From Desulfosudis oleivorans (GTDB lineage: Bacteria; Desulfobacterota; Desulfobacteria; Desulfobacterales; SURF-7): a DNA stretch of 64,000 nt. Where the stretch lies: assembly GCA_020723305.1 (NCBI GenBank), contig DYJC01000007.1:174125-238124 (forward strand), written 5' to 3'. The translations under genes were made by a program, and so were the position numbers. The notes beneath the pieces are model-generated. The model was given only the letters and a program-made list of their open reading frames with translations, was not told where the DNA came from and ran no database searches. Below are positions 7,933-17,302 of the stretch, piece by piece; position 1 is the stretch's first letter, and each line of letters starts with the position of its first letter.

Positions 7933-10179
7933 ATGTTGACCCGTAAAAACCGCCGAAAAGTCATTCCATCAATCTCAGAAGATGAGATCAAGAGACGAAA
8001 ACGGGAATATCTTATTATCATCGGGATTATCATTTTTTTCCCTATCCTCACTTTTTTTGAAACCCGCATTATCTATTTTGGAACCGATTTTCCGATTTCC
8101 AACACAGTCTTGATGTTTTCTTTGATCAACATCAATCTGCTGTTGTTGATCTTATTAATTTTTCTTGTTTTTCGAAATCTTGTAAAACTGCTCTATGACC
8201 GGAGACGCAGAGTCACCGGTGCAAAGCTCAGAACACGGCTGGTTATCGCATTTATTTCTCTTTCCCTGCTGCCGACAATCGTTCTTTTTTTCTTTGCCAT
8301 GAATTTTATCACCACCAGCATTGAATTCTGGTTTAATGTGCCGGTGGAAAAGGCACTCGAGAATTCATTATCGGTTGGAAGAAGCCTGTACCAGTATGTT
8401 GAGGATAACAACTTGTTTTTCCTTGAAAAAACAGCATACCAGATCAGCACAAAGAAGCTGCTGAGTCCGGACAAACAAAAAACATTCACCCGATACGTTC
8501 AGGTTGTCCAGCGTGAATTCAACCATCATGCTGTTGAAGTTTATGATGCCAATGCAAAAAGGCTGACCTATGCATTGTCTCCGCTTCTGGAAAAAAGAGG
8601 ATTGGAGGTATTAGCGCCGGAAAAAATTTTAAAAGAAACATTAAACAATAATATTAAGACCATTTCAGAAGAAATCAACATTGGTGAACTGGTTCGCACG
8701 GTTGTTTCCATCCCCTATGGGGCAAAAAGGATTGATACAATCGGTTATGTTGCAATCAGCACCATCATCTCAAGAGATTTGTCCCGCAACATGGCTTCTA
8801 TTTCAAGGGGATTTGAAGAATACCAGCAGATTAAAATGCTGAAACGGCCCATTCAAACGACCTATTATATCAGTTTATCCATTGTAGCACTTCTGGTGTT
8901 ATTCTGTGCGGTGTGGTTTGGCTTCTATCTGGCAAAGTCCATTACCATACCGATCATGAGGCTGGCAGAAGGAACACGCCGGGTAGCGGAAGGTGATTTG
9001 AGTTTTAATATTGAACAGATCGCAGATGATGAAATCGGGAGTCTTGTAAATTCATTCAATAAAATGACAGGAGACCTCCGGGTAGGAAGAGAGCAACTGG
9101 AACTTTCCGCAAGAATGCTTCATGAACAGAACGATGAGATCGAGGAACAGCGGCAATACATGGAAATTGTTCTTAAAAATGTATCTGCCGGAGTAATCTC
9201 GTTGAACAAGGGCGGATTTATCACCACAATCAATAAATCCGCTGAAAAAATGCTCGGCATTCGGCCGGAACAGATTATAGGCAAAAGCTATAAAAATCTG
9301 TTAAAAGGAGAGTTCCTAGATCTAGCCAATGATACAATTGAAAAAATGACCAATTCCCGCGATAACAGCATTGTTCTGCCCCACAAACTGACCATTGACG
9401 GAAAATCCAGGAGTTTCCTGGTGCATCTGAATGCCTTAAAGGATGATCTGGACCGGCATATGGGGATTGTTCTGGTGATCGATGACCTGACGGAGCTGGA
9501 AAAAGCACAACGCATGGCAGCCTGGAGGGAGGTTGCCAGAAGGATTGCTCATGAGGTGAAGAATCCTCTTACCCCCATATCTCTTTCTGCGCAGCGTCTG
9601 AAAAGAAAATATTCCGGTCGGGTGGCGGATCCGATTTTTGACGAATGTACCCGAACCATTATTGATCATGTGGATTTGATTCGTAACCTGGTGAATGAGT
9701 TTTCAACCTTTGCAAGATTCCCTGGCGCCAATCCAAAACCCTGCGAGTTACCTCCGATTATAGACGAAACAGTTGCTCTGTATCGGGAGGGCCATAGAAA
9801 TATCAATTTTGATATTCATATTTCAGATAACATACCCAAGTTGCAATTGGATCGTCAGCAGATCAAACAAGCCATGATCAATCTCGTGGACAATGCCATA
9901 GCCTCGATAATGCATATCGCCCCTGATGGAGACATTACCATATCGGTGATGCATGATCCGATTTTGAATCTGGTCAGGCTGGAGATAAGCGATACTGGTA
10001 CGGGTATTTCCGATCAGGAAAAAACCAGATTGTTTGAACCCTATTTTTCCACCAAAAAAACAGGTATGGGTCTTGGCCTTACGATTGTCAGTACCATCAT
10101 CACAGATCATAATGGTTTGATCAGCGTTCAGGACAATCATCCCAGGGGGGCAAAGTTTGTTATTGAGATTCCCGTATAA
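7933..10179 (+). CDS. ntrY: NtrY-like membrane sensor histidine kinase
   Basis: This is a 748-aa kinase. Three predicted membrane helices lie in the first about 120 residues. A periplasmic sensor region of about 180 residues follows, then a fourth helix near 310-330, HAMP (about 330-380), PAS (about 400-500), HisKA with H540 in AHEVKNPLTP, and a HATPase domain (DTGTGI, GMGLGLTIV). It should phosphorylate the regulator encoded 42 bp downstream. NtrYX systems respond to nitrogen, redox or envelope cues in different bacteria. The signal here is unknown; adjacency to lpxC and DUF4390 favours an envelope link. Confidence 0.9.
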   Translation: MLTRKNRRKVIPSISEDEIKRRKREYLIIIGIIIFFPILTFFETRIIYFGTDFPISNTVLMFSLININLLLLILLIFLVFRNLVKLLYDRRRRVTGAKLRTRLVIAFISLSLLPTIVLFFFAMNFITTSIEFWFNVPVEKALENSLSVGRSLYQYVEDNNLFFLEKTAYQISTKKLLSPDKQKTFTRYVQVVQREFNHHAVEVYDANAKRLTYALSPLLEKRGLEVLAPEKILKETLNNNIKTISEEINIGELVRTVVSIPYGAKRIDTIGYVAISTIISRDLSRNMASISRGFEEYQQIKMLKRPIQTTYYISLSIVALLVLFCAVWFGFYLAKSITIPIMRLAEGTRRVAEGDLSFNIEQIADDEIGSLVNSFNKMTGDLRVGREQLELSARMLHEQNDEIEEQRQYMEIVLKNVSAGVISLNKGGFITTINKSAEKMLGIRPEQIIGKSYKNLLKGEFLDLANDTIEKMTNSRDNSIVLPHKLTIDGKSRSFLVHLNALKDDLDRHMGIVLVIDDLTELEKAQRMAAWREVARRIAHEVKNPLTPISLSAQRLKRKYSGRVADPIFDECTRTIIDHVDLIRNLVNEFSTFARFPGANPKPCELPPIIDETVALYREGHRNINFDIHISDNIPKLQLDRQQIKQAMINLVDNAIASIMHIAPDGDITISVMHDPILNLVRLEISDTGTGISDQEKTRLFEPYFSTKKTGMGLGLTIVSTIITDHNGLISVQDNHPRGAKFVIEIPV

Positions 10180-10221
10180 AAGGAGAGGATCGCTTATTAT
10201 AAAGAGAGGAGTATGTAGAAA

Positions 10222-11580
10222 ATGTTTCCAACAATATTGATTGTTGATGATGAACCTTCCATCCAGAAATCGTTGAGCGGGCTTCTTCTGGATGAAGGGT
10301 TTGAGGTCATCATGGCCTCCAATGGTTATGAGGCATTGAAAATTATCGATGAAGAGTCTCCGGATCTTGTGTTATTGGACATCTGGATGCCTGGAATTGA
10401 TGGAATTGAAACCTTGAAGGAGATCAAAAAAAAGAATCCTCATCTGCAGGTTATTATGATCACAGGGCATGGCACAATAGAAACCGCGGTCAAGGCAACC
10501 AAGTTTGGTGCGTTTGATTTTATTGAAAAACCATTATCCATCGATAAAGTGATTGTGGCCATTAACAATGCGTTAAATTTCCGCCGCCTTGAAGAAGAAA
10601 ATTGTTACCTTCGAAAAAAGACCCTTGAGAAAAATTCAATTGACGGTAACAGCCCACCGATTCAACAATTAAAAAGGCAGATTTCAGTTGCAGCACCTAC
10701 CGATGCGTGGATCATGCTAACCGGTGAAAATGGAACTGGTAAGGAACTTGTTGCTCGAACCATCCATCACTTAAGCAATCGATCCGAACATCCGTTGATT
10801 GACGTCAACTGCGCTGCAATACCGGATGAGCTGATTGAAAGTGAATTGTTCGGCCATGAAAAAAGTGTTTTTCCCGGTACACAGGCAAAATCAAGGGGAA
10901 AATTTGAACTGGCCAACAAAGGGACAATATTTTTGGATGAAATCGGGGATATGAGTCTGAAGACCCAGTCAAAAATACTCCGCGTCCTTCAGGAACAGAA
11001 GTTCCAACGTGTTGGTGGAAGCAGGGTTTTACATATTGATGTCCGCGTAATCGCGGCAAGTAATAAAGATATTGAAAAAGAGATTGAAAAAGGGAATTTC
11101 AGGGAAGACCTGTTTTTCCGTCTCAATGTAATTCCCATTGAAATCCCTGCATTGCGGGATCGTGTTGAAGACATTCCATCACTTGTGAATACTTTTCTTG
11201 AAAAATGTGCAACCCAGTATCAAAGCAGCAAAAAAACGATCGACCAGGAAGCGCTGGATATGCTGATGCGGTATTCCTGGCCTGGAAATGTCCGGGAGTT
11301 GAAAAATCTTGTGGAAAGGCTGGCGATTATGGTGGAGGAGGAAAAGATAGAATCCCATCATATTCCCAATCCGTATAATATTAAAATGGAAAAAGAACCG
11401 GATTCACTGGATATCCGTTTGTTTTCCATAAACAGCTTAAAGAAAGCAAAGAAAGTATTTGAAGAAGAATTTATCCGGAAAAAACTGATGGAAAACAATA
11501 ATGATGTAAAAAAGACTGCCAGGAGGCTGGGTGTTGAAAAAGATCAATTGGACAAGAAGCTGGACAACTTGAGATCATAA
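10222..11580 (+). CDS. ntrX: NtrX-like response regulator with AAA+ domain and degenerate GAFTGA loop
   Basis: This is a 452-aa protein with a receiver domain (phosphoacceptor D53 in LVLLDIWMPG), a sigma54-type AAA+ domain (Walker A GENGTGKE at 168-175, Walker B TIFLDEIGD) and a C-terminal Fis-type helix-turn-helix (KKTARRLGVEKDQLDKKL). The loop that contacts sigma54, normally GAFTGA, reads SVFPGT (215-220). It may therefore not activate sigma54 RNA polymerase and may act as a plain DNA-binding regulator. It pairs with the upstream kinase, and rsmD starts 1 bp after its stop. Confidence 0.9.
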   Translation: MFPTILIVDDEPSIQKSLSGLLLDEGFEVIMASNGYEALKIIDEESPDLVLLDIWMPGIDGIETLKEIKKKNPHLQVIMITGHGTIETAVKATKFGAFDFIEKPLSIDKVIVAINNALNFRRLEEENCYLRKKTLEKNSIDGNSPPIQQLKRQISVAAPTDAWIMLTGENGTGKELVARTIHHLSNRSEHPLIDVNCAAIPDELIESELFGHEKSVFPGTQAKSRGKFELANKGTIFLDEIGDMSLKTQSKILRVLQEQKFQRVGGSRVLHIDVRVIAASNKDIEKEIEKGNFREDLFFRLNVIPIEIPALRDRVEDIPSLVNTFLEKCATQYQSSKKTIDQEALDMLMRYSWPGNVRELKNLVERLAIMVEEEKIESHHIPNPYNIKMEKEPDSLDIRLFSINSLKKAKKVFEEEFIRKKLMENNNDVKKTARRLGVEKDQLDKKLDNLRS

Positions 11581-11581
11581 A

Positions 11582-12166
11582 ATGGGATTGCGTGTGATCA
11601 GCGGCAACCAACGGGGAAGAAAACTGTTGACAGTAAAGGGGATGAATACAAGGCCCACCGCAGACCGGATGCGTGAATCCCTGTTCAATATTCTGTCATC
11701 CCGGGTGATCGGAGCACATGTTCTGGATCTGTTTGCCGGGACCGGAGCGCTTGGAATTGAGGCGCTGAGTCGTGGCGCAACATCAGCTGTTTTTATTGAT
11801 AAAGAAAAGACAGCTCTTTCCATAATCGAAAGAAATATAGAAATATGCGGTTTAGGAGAGCAGTCAAGGGTTTTGAAATGGGATATCGCGATCAATTTAA
11901 AGTGTCTGAAAGGAAGGATGCCAAAATTTGATACTGTGTTTATGGATCCGCCCTATGATAAAGGCTTTGTTCAAAAAGCCCTGGCCAATCTATACCAAAG
12001 CAGTTCAGTAACAAATGGTTCGATTATTGTTGTGGAACATTCGCCGGCGGAGCAGGTGCCTGAAAATTTTTTGGGCTTTGAAATGACGGATCAGAGAAGA
12101 TACGGTAGAACCTGTTTTTCATTTTTAGATGTTCAACTATCAGCAGAAAAGGAAATAACCACCTGA
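11582..12166 (+). CDS. rsmD: 16S rRNA (guanine966-N2)-methyltransferase RsmD
   Basis: This is a 194-aa SAM-dependent methyltransferase. It has a SAM-binding DLFAGTGALGIEALSRG motif and the catalytic DPPY motif (MDPPYDKG), and N-terminal RPTADRMRESLFN is typical of RsmD. It methylates G966 of 16S rRNA during small-subunit assembly. The stop overlaps the coaD start as ATGA. The rsmD-coaD pairing is widespread. Confidence 0.95.
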   Translation: MGLRVISGNQRGRKLLTVKGMNTRPTADRMRESLFNILSSRVIGAHVLDLFAGTGALGIEALSRGATSAVFIDKEKTALSIIERNIEICGLGEQSRVLKWDIAINLKCLKGRMPKFDTVFMDPPYDKGFVQKALANLYQSSSVTNGSIIVVEHSPAEQVPENFLGFEMTDQRRYGRTCFSFLDVQLSAEKEITT

Positions 12167-12657
12167 TGAAGAAAAAAATTGCAATTTATCCGGGATCGTT
12201 TGACCCTCCCACCAATGGGCATCTCGATATTATTGAAAGAGGATTGGAGTTATTTGATGGTGTGATTGTGTCCATCATGCACAATCCAGCCAAACAATCC
12301 CTGTTTACTCTTGAAGAGCGTATAGAATTGCTGAGAGAGATCACAAAAACATTTTCAAATATTGAAATCGATTCATCGGATGGGCTGGTAGTGGATTATG
12401 CAGTGAAACGGAATGCCCATGCAATCTTGAGGGGGATGCGGGCGGTTTCCGATTTTGAGTATGAGTTTCAAATGGCCCTCATGAACAGACGGTTGAACCG
12501 TGATATACAGACGGTATTTCTGATGACAGGGCTCCGGTGGATATTTATCAGCTCATCCATCATTAAAGAGGCGGCGCGTTTTGGCGGAGATGTGTCGGAT
12601 ATGGTGCCGGCCGCGGTTTATCGAAAACTGAAAGAGAAATTCCCTTTGATGAAGTAA
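12166..12657 (+). CDS. coaD: Pantetheine-phosphate adenylyltransferase
   Basis: CoaD joins ATP and 4'-phosphopantetheine to give dephospho-CoA. The 163-aa protein has the nucleotidyltransferase motif YPGSFDPPTNGHLDI, RGMRAVSDFEYEFQM, and the C-terminal ISSSIIKE motif. The start overlaps the rsmD stop by one base (ATGA), indicating translational coupling. Confidence 0.96.
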   Translation: MKKKIAIYPGSFDPPTNGHLDIIERGLELFDGVIVSIMHNPAKQSLFTLEERIELLREITKTFSNIEIDSSDGLVVDYAVKRNAHAILRGMRAVSDFEYEFQMALMNRRLNRDIQTVFLMTGLRWIFISSSIIKEAARFGGDVSDMVPAAVYRKLKEKFPLMK

Positions 12658-12666
12658 GGTGATTGT

Positions 12667-13575
12667 ATGAATTTATGGCAGCTTCATATCTTTTGTAAGG
12701 TGATTGAACTGAAAAGTTTTTCAAAGACAGGTGAGATCATTCATCTGTCTCAACCTACCATCAGTACGCATATCAAGGATCTGGAAAGTTATTTTGGCTG
12801 TCAATTGATCGACCGGATGGGAAAACAGGCAATTCCGACAAAGGCCGGAGAACTTCTTTATGGATATGCACGCCGGCTTTTATTGCTCAGTGAGGAGACC
12901 AAAAGCGCAATTGCTGCTTTTAAAGGAAAGCTGACGGGAAGACTTATTATTGGCGGGAGTACGATCCCGGGTGGATATCTCCTTCCCAAAGTAATCGGAG
13001 AGTTCACGAAACAATACAAAGATGTGTCTGTGTCCATATCGATCAGTGATACCCGGAAAATTGTAGAGGATACTCAAAACGGATTGATCGAGTTTGGAAT
13101 TGTCGGCGGAAAAACGTTCATTAAAGGGATTGTTCAGGAAAAACTGATGGAAGATGATATGCGCCTGATTGTTCCGGCCGATCACAAGTGGGCTTTGAAA
13201 AAAAGCGTGACCATTCCAATGCTTCAGAAAGAACCATTCCTGATTCGCGAACAGGGTTCGGGCACACTTTCTTCCCTGAAGAACAGTCTGTCCAAAATTC
13301 ATATGGATCTTGAATCTTTCAATATCATTGCAGAGATGGGAAGCACAACCGCTGTTATCCAGGGAATCAAAAACCGGATCGGGGTTTCCATCCTCTCCCC
13401 GATAGCCATCCAGGAAGAGCTTAAGGCCGGCTCCCTGTCCGCGCTTACAGTTGAGGGCCTTGATTTAAAGCGGAGCTTTTATCTCATCCGTCATGGACAG
13501 CGAACCGCCTCACCGATTGGTCACACATTTATCCGGTTTCTTCATGAAACCGTGGAATCATTGGTCAACGCATAA
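12667..13575 (+). CDS. LysR-family transcriptional regulator
   Basis: This is a 302-aa regulator with an N-terminal winged helix-turn-helix (SFSKTGEIIHLSQPTISTHI) and a LysR substrate domain (about 90-295). The sequence resembles the LysR regulators linked to selenium metabolism in sulfate reducers. That is a recollection of family resemblance, and no selenium genes are adjacent. It starts 9 bp after coaD, so it may be cotranscribed with it. Confidence 0.85.
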   Translation: MNLWQLHIFCKVIELKSFSKTGEIIHLSQPTISTHIKDLESYFGCQLIDRMGKQAIPTKAGELLYGYARRLLLLSEETKSAIAAFKGKLTGRLIIGGSTIPGGYLLPKVIGEFTKQYKDVSVSISISDTRKIVEDTQNGLIEFGIVGGKTFIKGIVQEKLMEDDMRLIVPADHKWALKKSVTIPMLQKEPFLIREQGSGTLSSLKNSLSKIHMDLESFNIIAEMGSTTAVIQGIKNRIGVSILSPIAIQEELKAGSLSALTVEGLDLKRSFYLIRHGQRTASPIGHTFIRFLHETVESLVNA

Positions 13576-13604
13576 CATACATAAGGAACAGCCTGGTCCC
13601 GCGG

Positions 13605-14093
13605 TCATGGCATCTTCAGGATAGAAGAATTTTTTAGCAATCCTTTTGGCAGCCTGGGCAAGGCAAGGGTTCCCTGATGGTTGTAAGGTACATCGAACAG
13701 TCCCATACCAACCGTTCCCGATATTTCATAGCTGTGGGTATCCTGTTTTGCTACTTCAGACACGGAACGAAACAACTCCAGATAATTGATGCGGATGGGC
13801 AACTCCACTGCCTGGGCGTCGTTTGCGGGCAGATGGATTGATGCCGGATAATCGCCTTTGATAAAATCCCGGCCGTCAATGCGAAGCTGGTAAGTCAGGT
13901 TTTCGAGGTTCAGGCTGATGGAATTGGGATTGGTGACCCGGAATCGGAACACCGCAGTACAGTCGAGCAGGGAGATATCCTTCATGGAAACACTATCGAG
14001 CTCCACCACAGGCTTCTGGATCAAGCTTTGAAACAGGGTGCATCCAGTGATGGATAAGAACATGGCCATGATTACGAAAAAATATTTTTTCAT
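13605..14093 (-). CDS. LEA type 2 / WHy-domain lipoprotein
   Basis: This is a 162-aa protein with a lipoprotein signal peptide (lipobox SITGC, Cys18). The WHy-type beta-sandwich is marked by FRFRVTNPNSISLNLENLTY. Such proteins sit on the envelope and are linked to stress tolerance in some organisms. The specific function is unknown. It is encoded 12 bp downstream of dusB and probably cotranscribed with it. Confidence 0.82.
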   Translation of the reverse strand: MKKYFFVIMAMFLSITGCTLFQSLIQKPVVELDSVSMKDISLLDCTAVFRFRVTNPNSISLNLENLTYQLRIDGRDFIKGDYPASIHLPANDAQAVELPIRINYLELFRSVSEVAKQDTHSYEISGTVGMGLFDVPYNHQGTLALPRLPKGLLKNSSILKMP

Positions 14094-14105
14094 ATGACCG
14101 CCTTT

Positions 14106-15089
14106 TTATTTGAGTAATAATCGTTCTTCAAAATTTTCCTGATACCTTTCAATCAGCCCGATTGCCTCCTGCCTGGATGAAAGCCTCTTAACGGACTCTC
14201 TGAATTTGGCGGCATCCGGCAGCCCTTTTACAAACCAGCAGAGCCTGCTGCGCATGATACGGCAGGCATGCGTTTCCCCAATATAGGCTATGGAATCATC
14301 CAGATAGCGCTTCATGATCCGGAACCGATTGGGAATATCATATGCCGGTTCCGGTTCTCCTTTCAGCCGGGCGGCCACCTGAGAAAAGATCAACGGGTTT
14401 TGAATGGCCACCCTTCCGATCATGATCCCGTCGCATCCGGTTGTCTCAAACATCCGGACGGCATCATCCGCACAGGTAATATCACCGTTTCCGATCACCG
14501 GAATGGAGAGTCTATTTTTAATTTTTCCAATCAGGTTCCAGTCAGAATATCCTTTAAAACCCTGGCTTGCGGTTCGTGGATGAACTGAAATTGCATCCAC
14601 ACCGCAATTTTCTGCAATGCGGGAAATCTCAAGAGCCTGATCCCCAGTGCTGTCCCAGCCGGTTCGAATTTTGATGGTAAGGGGAATCCGGATGGTTTTC
14701 CGGACAGCAGTAAGAACCGCTTCAGCAGTTTCCGGTGTTCTCATCAACGCAACACCTGATCCGCTTTTGACAATTTTCCGCACCGAACATCCGAAATTGA
14801 TATCCAGGATATCGGCACCGGAGTTTTCGATGATTTCTGCGGCTCTGGCCATGATTTCAGGTACGGAGCCAAACAGCTGCACAGACAGGGGTTTTTCAGA
14901 AGGCACACTGTCCATGAGCTGAATTGTTTTTTTGGATTCATAAATCAAACCGTTTGCACTGATCATTTCTGAACAGACCAGCCCGCATCCTGCCTCCTTG
15001 ACCATAAGCCGGAAGGGAAGATTGGTTATACCGGCCATAGGCGCCATAACTGTTTTGTTCGGGATGGTAACAGAACCGATTTTCATCAT
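14106..15089 (-). CDS. dusB: tRNA-dihydrouridine synthase (DusB-like)
   Basis: This is a 327-aa TIM-barrel flavoenzyme that reduces uridines in the tRNA D-loop. The FMN-binding start MAPMAGITNLPFRL is visible, with the catalytic cysteine region INFGCSVRKI, the phosphate-binding IGNGDI, and GRVAIQNPLIF. The C-terminal helical RNA-binding region is present. Assignment to the DusB subgroup is by overall look. Its start is 5 bp after the stop of the small gene upstream. Confidence 0.93.
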   Translation of the reverse strand: MMKIGSVTIPNKTVMAPMAGITNLPFRLMVKEAGCGLVCSEMISANGLIYESKKTIQLMDSVPSEKPLSVQLFGSVPEIMARAAEIIENSGADILDINFGCSVRKIVKSGSGVALMRTPETAEAVLTAVRKTIRIPLTIKIRTGWDSTGDQALEISRIAENCGVDAISVHPRTASQGFKGYSDWNLIGKIKNRLSIPVIGNGDITCADDAVRMFETTGCDGIMIGRVAIQNPLIFSQVAARLKGEPEPAYDIPNRFRIMKRYLDDSIAYIGETHACRIMRSRLCWFVKGLPDAAKFRESVKRLSSRQEAIGLIERYQENFEERLLLK

Positions 15090-15094
15090 AACAT

Positions 15095-15430
15095 CTATTT
15101 CCGGTCACGGAGGGAGATCACGTTGGCCTTGTCCGTCTTTTCTTTGCCCCCTCTGGATTCTGCAGGTTTATCTTCCGGGCTTTTCTGATCAGGCTCATCC
15201 GGAGAGACAACTTTTTCCAGCCGCATCCGGTTCCCATTCATGGTGAATTCAGCGCCTTCAATGTAGATATCCTTCAGAATCCATGTGATGGTCTGTAATG
15301 GTATTTGCAGCATCAACAGCTTGATATGATACCAGCCCCTCTTATGATCCGGCAGGATATCTTCCACCCGAGCGAATCCGGCGGGCTTGTCTTCAAAATA
15401 AATCAACACAACATCATTCTTCTGGGTCAT
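15095..15430 (-). CDS. Conserved small protein of unknown function
   Basis: This is a 111-aa protein starting MTQKNDVV at 15430, chosen because AGAGGGA lies 8 bp upstream; a longer frame to 15490 lacks such a site. The first about 75 residues look folded (VLIYFEDKPAGFARVEDI, a beta-rich start). The C-terminus is charged and disordered. No family is recognised. It probably forms an operon with dusB and the WHy lipoprotein. Confidence 0.7.
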   Translation of the reverse strand: MTQKNDVVLIYFEDKPAGFARVEDILPDHKRGWYHIKLLMLQIPLQTITWILKDIYIEGAEFTMNGNRMRLEKVVSPDEPDQKSPEDKPAESRGGKEKTDKANVISLRDRK

Positions 15431-15631
15431 GATCCAATTCCCTCTGGATAAAGTGATCTGTTTTTTGGTAAACAACATAAAGACAATCATTTTATCGGGT
15501 CTGGGTCAACAGGTTTTCAAATTATCCAGCATGACATGAATTTTACCCTTGTATGCCTGAATGAATATGGATATGTCGGATCTGTTGAATTACATAGTGT
15601 TTCAAGGTTCATTCAAATTAATTTTTCCTAT

Positions 15632-15753
15632 GAGCCAATTTCAAAATTATTATAAAGCGTCACACCGGCGAAAGTCAGTGCTCAGAAAAGTGCCGAAAAT
15701 ACTGAATTTTAGTTTTCGCCGGAACTACAACAAGAGACTTTTGAAATTGGCTC
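15632..15753 (+). repeat. MITE-like 122-bp intergenic repeat, copy 2
   Basis: The element has the same length, orientation and 15-bp terminal inverted repeats as the other copies. The left flank ends CTAT and the right flank begins CTAT. The preceding bases give ATG, so the repeat contains a short open frame beginning MSQFQNYYKASHRRKSVLRK. It lies 36 bp upstream of mltA. Confidence 0.9.
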
Positions 15754-15789
15754 CTATTAAATGAAGATAAGTCGGGGTGTTTCAACAGT

Positions 15790-17037
15790 ATGAAAGCAAA
15801 ATCATTTTCCACTGGTTCGGATTTCATGAGGTTTGTTTTTTCTTTTTTTATCCTAAGCAATATTTTCTTTTATGTTTCCGGATGCCAGGTTTTTTCACCT
15901 AGAATTACAGACAGGCCTGTTTTGGAAAGAATCGCGCCGGAAGCGTATCCGGAGTTCGGGGACGATATGTCATACGAGGGGCTGGAACAGGGCATCAGGA
16001 TGAGCCTCTCTTATCTGGAGAAGCTGCCCCAGGATCGTATTTTTCAGTTTGGCGAGGATTCCTTTGATTGCAGGCATATGATTGAATCCCTGGAATATTT
16101 TTTACAATTTATTAAAAACAATCCATCCAAAAAAGAATTGAACGCTTTTATTGCATCCAATTATCTGGTCTACAAATCGATTGCAAATGATCAGGATGAT
16201 GGAGTGTTGTTTACCGGGTATTATGAACCTCTATTAAAAGGAAGCCTTGAACAGAGCGATGAATTTCCATACCCGGTGTATTCTCTCCCGGAGGATATTG
16301 CATTTATTGATCTGTCTTTGTTTGATCCGGCGTTTTCGGGTGCCAAACAGCGGGTTGGCCGGATTACCGATGATCACAAGGTCCTCCCCTACTATCCGCG
16401 CAAGGAGATTGTCCGGAATAACCTGAACGGAAAATCCATTCCCCTGGCATGGGTGGGGGATCGTGTGGATCTTTTTTTCCTCGAGATTCAGGGATCTGGA
16501 AAAATTGATGTGGAGGGAATGGAACCGATTCAGGTGCACTATCATGCAACGAACGGGCACCCTTACAAAAGTATCGGTACCCTGTTGATTCAGGAGAACA
16601 AGATTCCAAAGAAAGAGATGTCCATGCAGAAAATACGGGAGTATTTGCAGGATCATCCGGATGAGGTGGAGGAGATACTGAACTATAATCCAAGTTTTGT
16701 TTTTTTTAAACTGGAAAAGGACGGCCCGATCGGCTGTCTGGGAGTACCGGTGACTCCGGGTCGTTCTATTGCATTGCAAAGACGGATTTTCCCTGCGGCA
16801 GCTCTTGGATATATGACATCGAAGAAGCCGGTGGTGGATGAAAACAGGGAAATTCAGGACTGGATCGATTTTCAGCGATTTGTCATGAATCAGGATACAG
16901 GAGGCGCCATAAAAGGTGCCGGACGGGCGGATCTTTTTTGGGGAAACGGCTCATATGCAGAAATTGCAGCAGGTTATATGCAGCATCCGGGAAAATTGTA
17001 TTTCATTATTTTAAAACCAAATTCAGAAAAACAATAG
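15790..17037 (+). CDS. mltA: Membrane-bound lytic murein transglycosylase A
   Basis: This is a 415-aa outer-membrane lipoprotein. The signal peptide ends at lipobox VSGC (Cys32). The MltA barrel domain (FTGYYEPLLKGS, PYYPRKEI) precedes the C-terminal 3D domain, whose aspartates are in DTGGAIKGAGRADLFWG. It cleaves peptidoglycan strands with formation of anhydromuropeptides. Two copies of the 122-bp repeat flank the gene in direct orientation, the second starting one base after its stop. Confidence 0.94.
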   Translation: MKAKSFSTGSDFMRFVFSFFILSNIFFYVSGCQVFSPRITDRPVLERIAPEAYPEFGDDMSYEGLEQGIRMSLSYLEKLPQDRIFQFGEDSFDCRHMIESLEYFLQFIKNNPSKKELNAFIASNYLVYKSIANDQDDGVLFTGYYEPLLKGSLEQSDEFPYPVYSLPEDIAFIDLSLFDPAFSGAKQRVGRITDDHKVLPYYPRKEIVRNNLNGKSIPLAWVGDRVDLFFLEIQGSGKIDVEGMEPIQVHYHATNGHPYKSIGTLLIQENKIPKKEMSMQKIREYLQDHPDEVEEILNYNPSFVFFKLEKDGPIGCLGVPVTPGRSIALQRRIFPAAALGYMTSKKPVVDENREIQDWIDFQRFVMNQDTGGAIKGAGRADLFWGNGSYAEIAAGYMQHPGKLYFIILKPNSEKQ

Positions 17038-17038
17038 A

Positions 17039-17160
17039 GAGCCAATTTCAAAATTATTATAAAGCGTCACACCGGCGAAAGTCAGTGCTCAGAAAAGAGC
17101 CGAAAATACTGGATTTTGGTTTTCGCCGGAACTGCAACAAGAGACTTTTGAAATTGGCTC
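17039..17160 (+). repeat. MITE-like 122-bp intergenic repeat, copy 3
   Basis: The 15-bp terminal inverted repeats match the other copies. It begins right after the mltA stop codon. The left flank has AATA followed by two extra bases (GA), and the right flank begins AATA, so a target duplication is plausible but slightly offset. The internal frame is open but has no ATG at its start. Confidence 0.9.
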
Positions 17161-17302
17161 AATAACCATCCAAAAATCGCTACGCTTGACACGCTGATGG
17201 AAAATACGTATGAGTTTTCTGCATATGTTGCAACTCCGCTTGGGTGTGGCCTTTTGTTACAGGGTATAAAAAGCGGCTTACAATAAAAAGGAGAAATATT
17301 CC

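Noticed and set aside
15561..15764. 67-aa plus-strand frame
   Set aside because: It is formed by the open frame within repeat copy 2. The same peptide appears in other copies, so it is repeat sequence, not a gene of this locus.
16234..16779. 181-aa minus-strand frame inside mltA
   Set aside because: It is antisense to a clearly conserved lipoprotein gene and has no family features.
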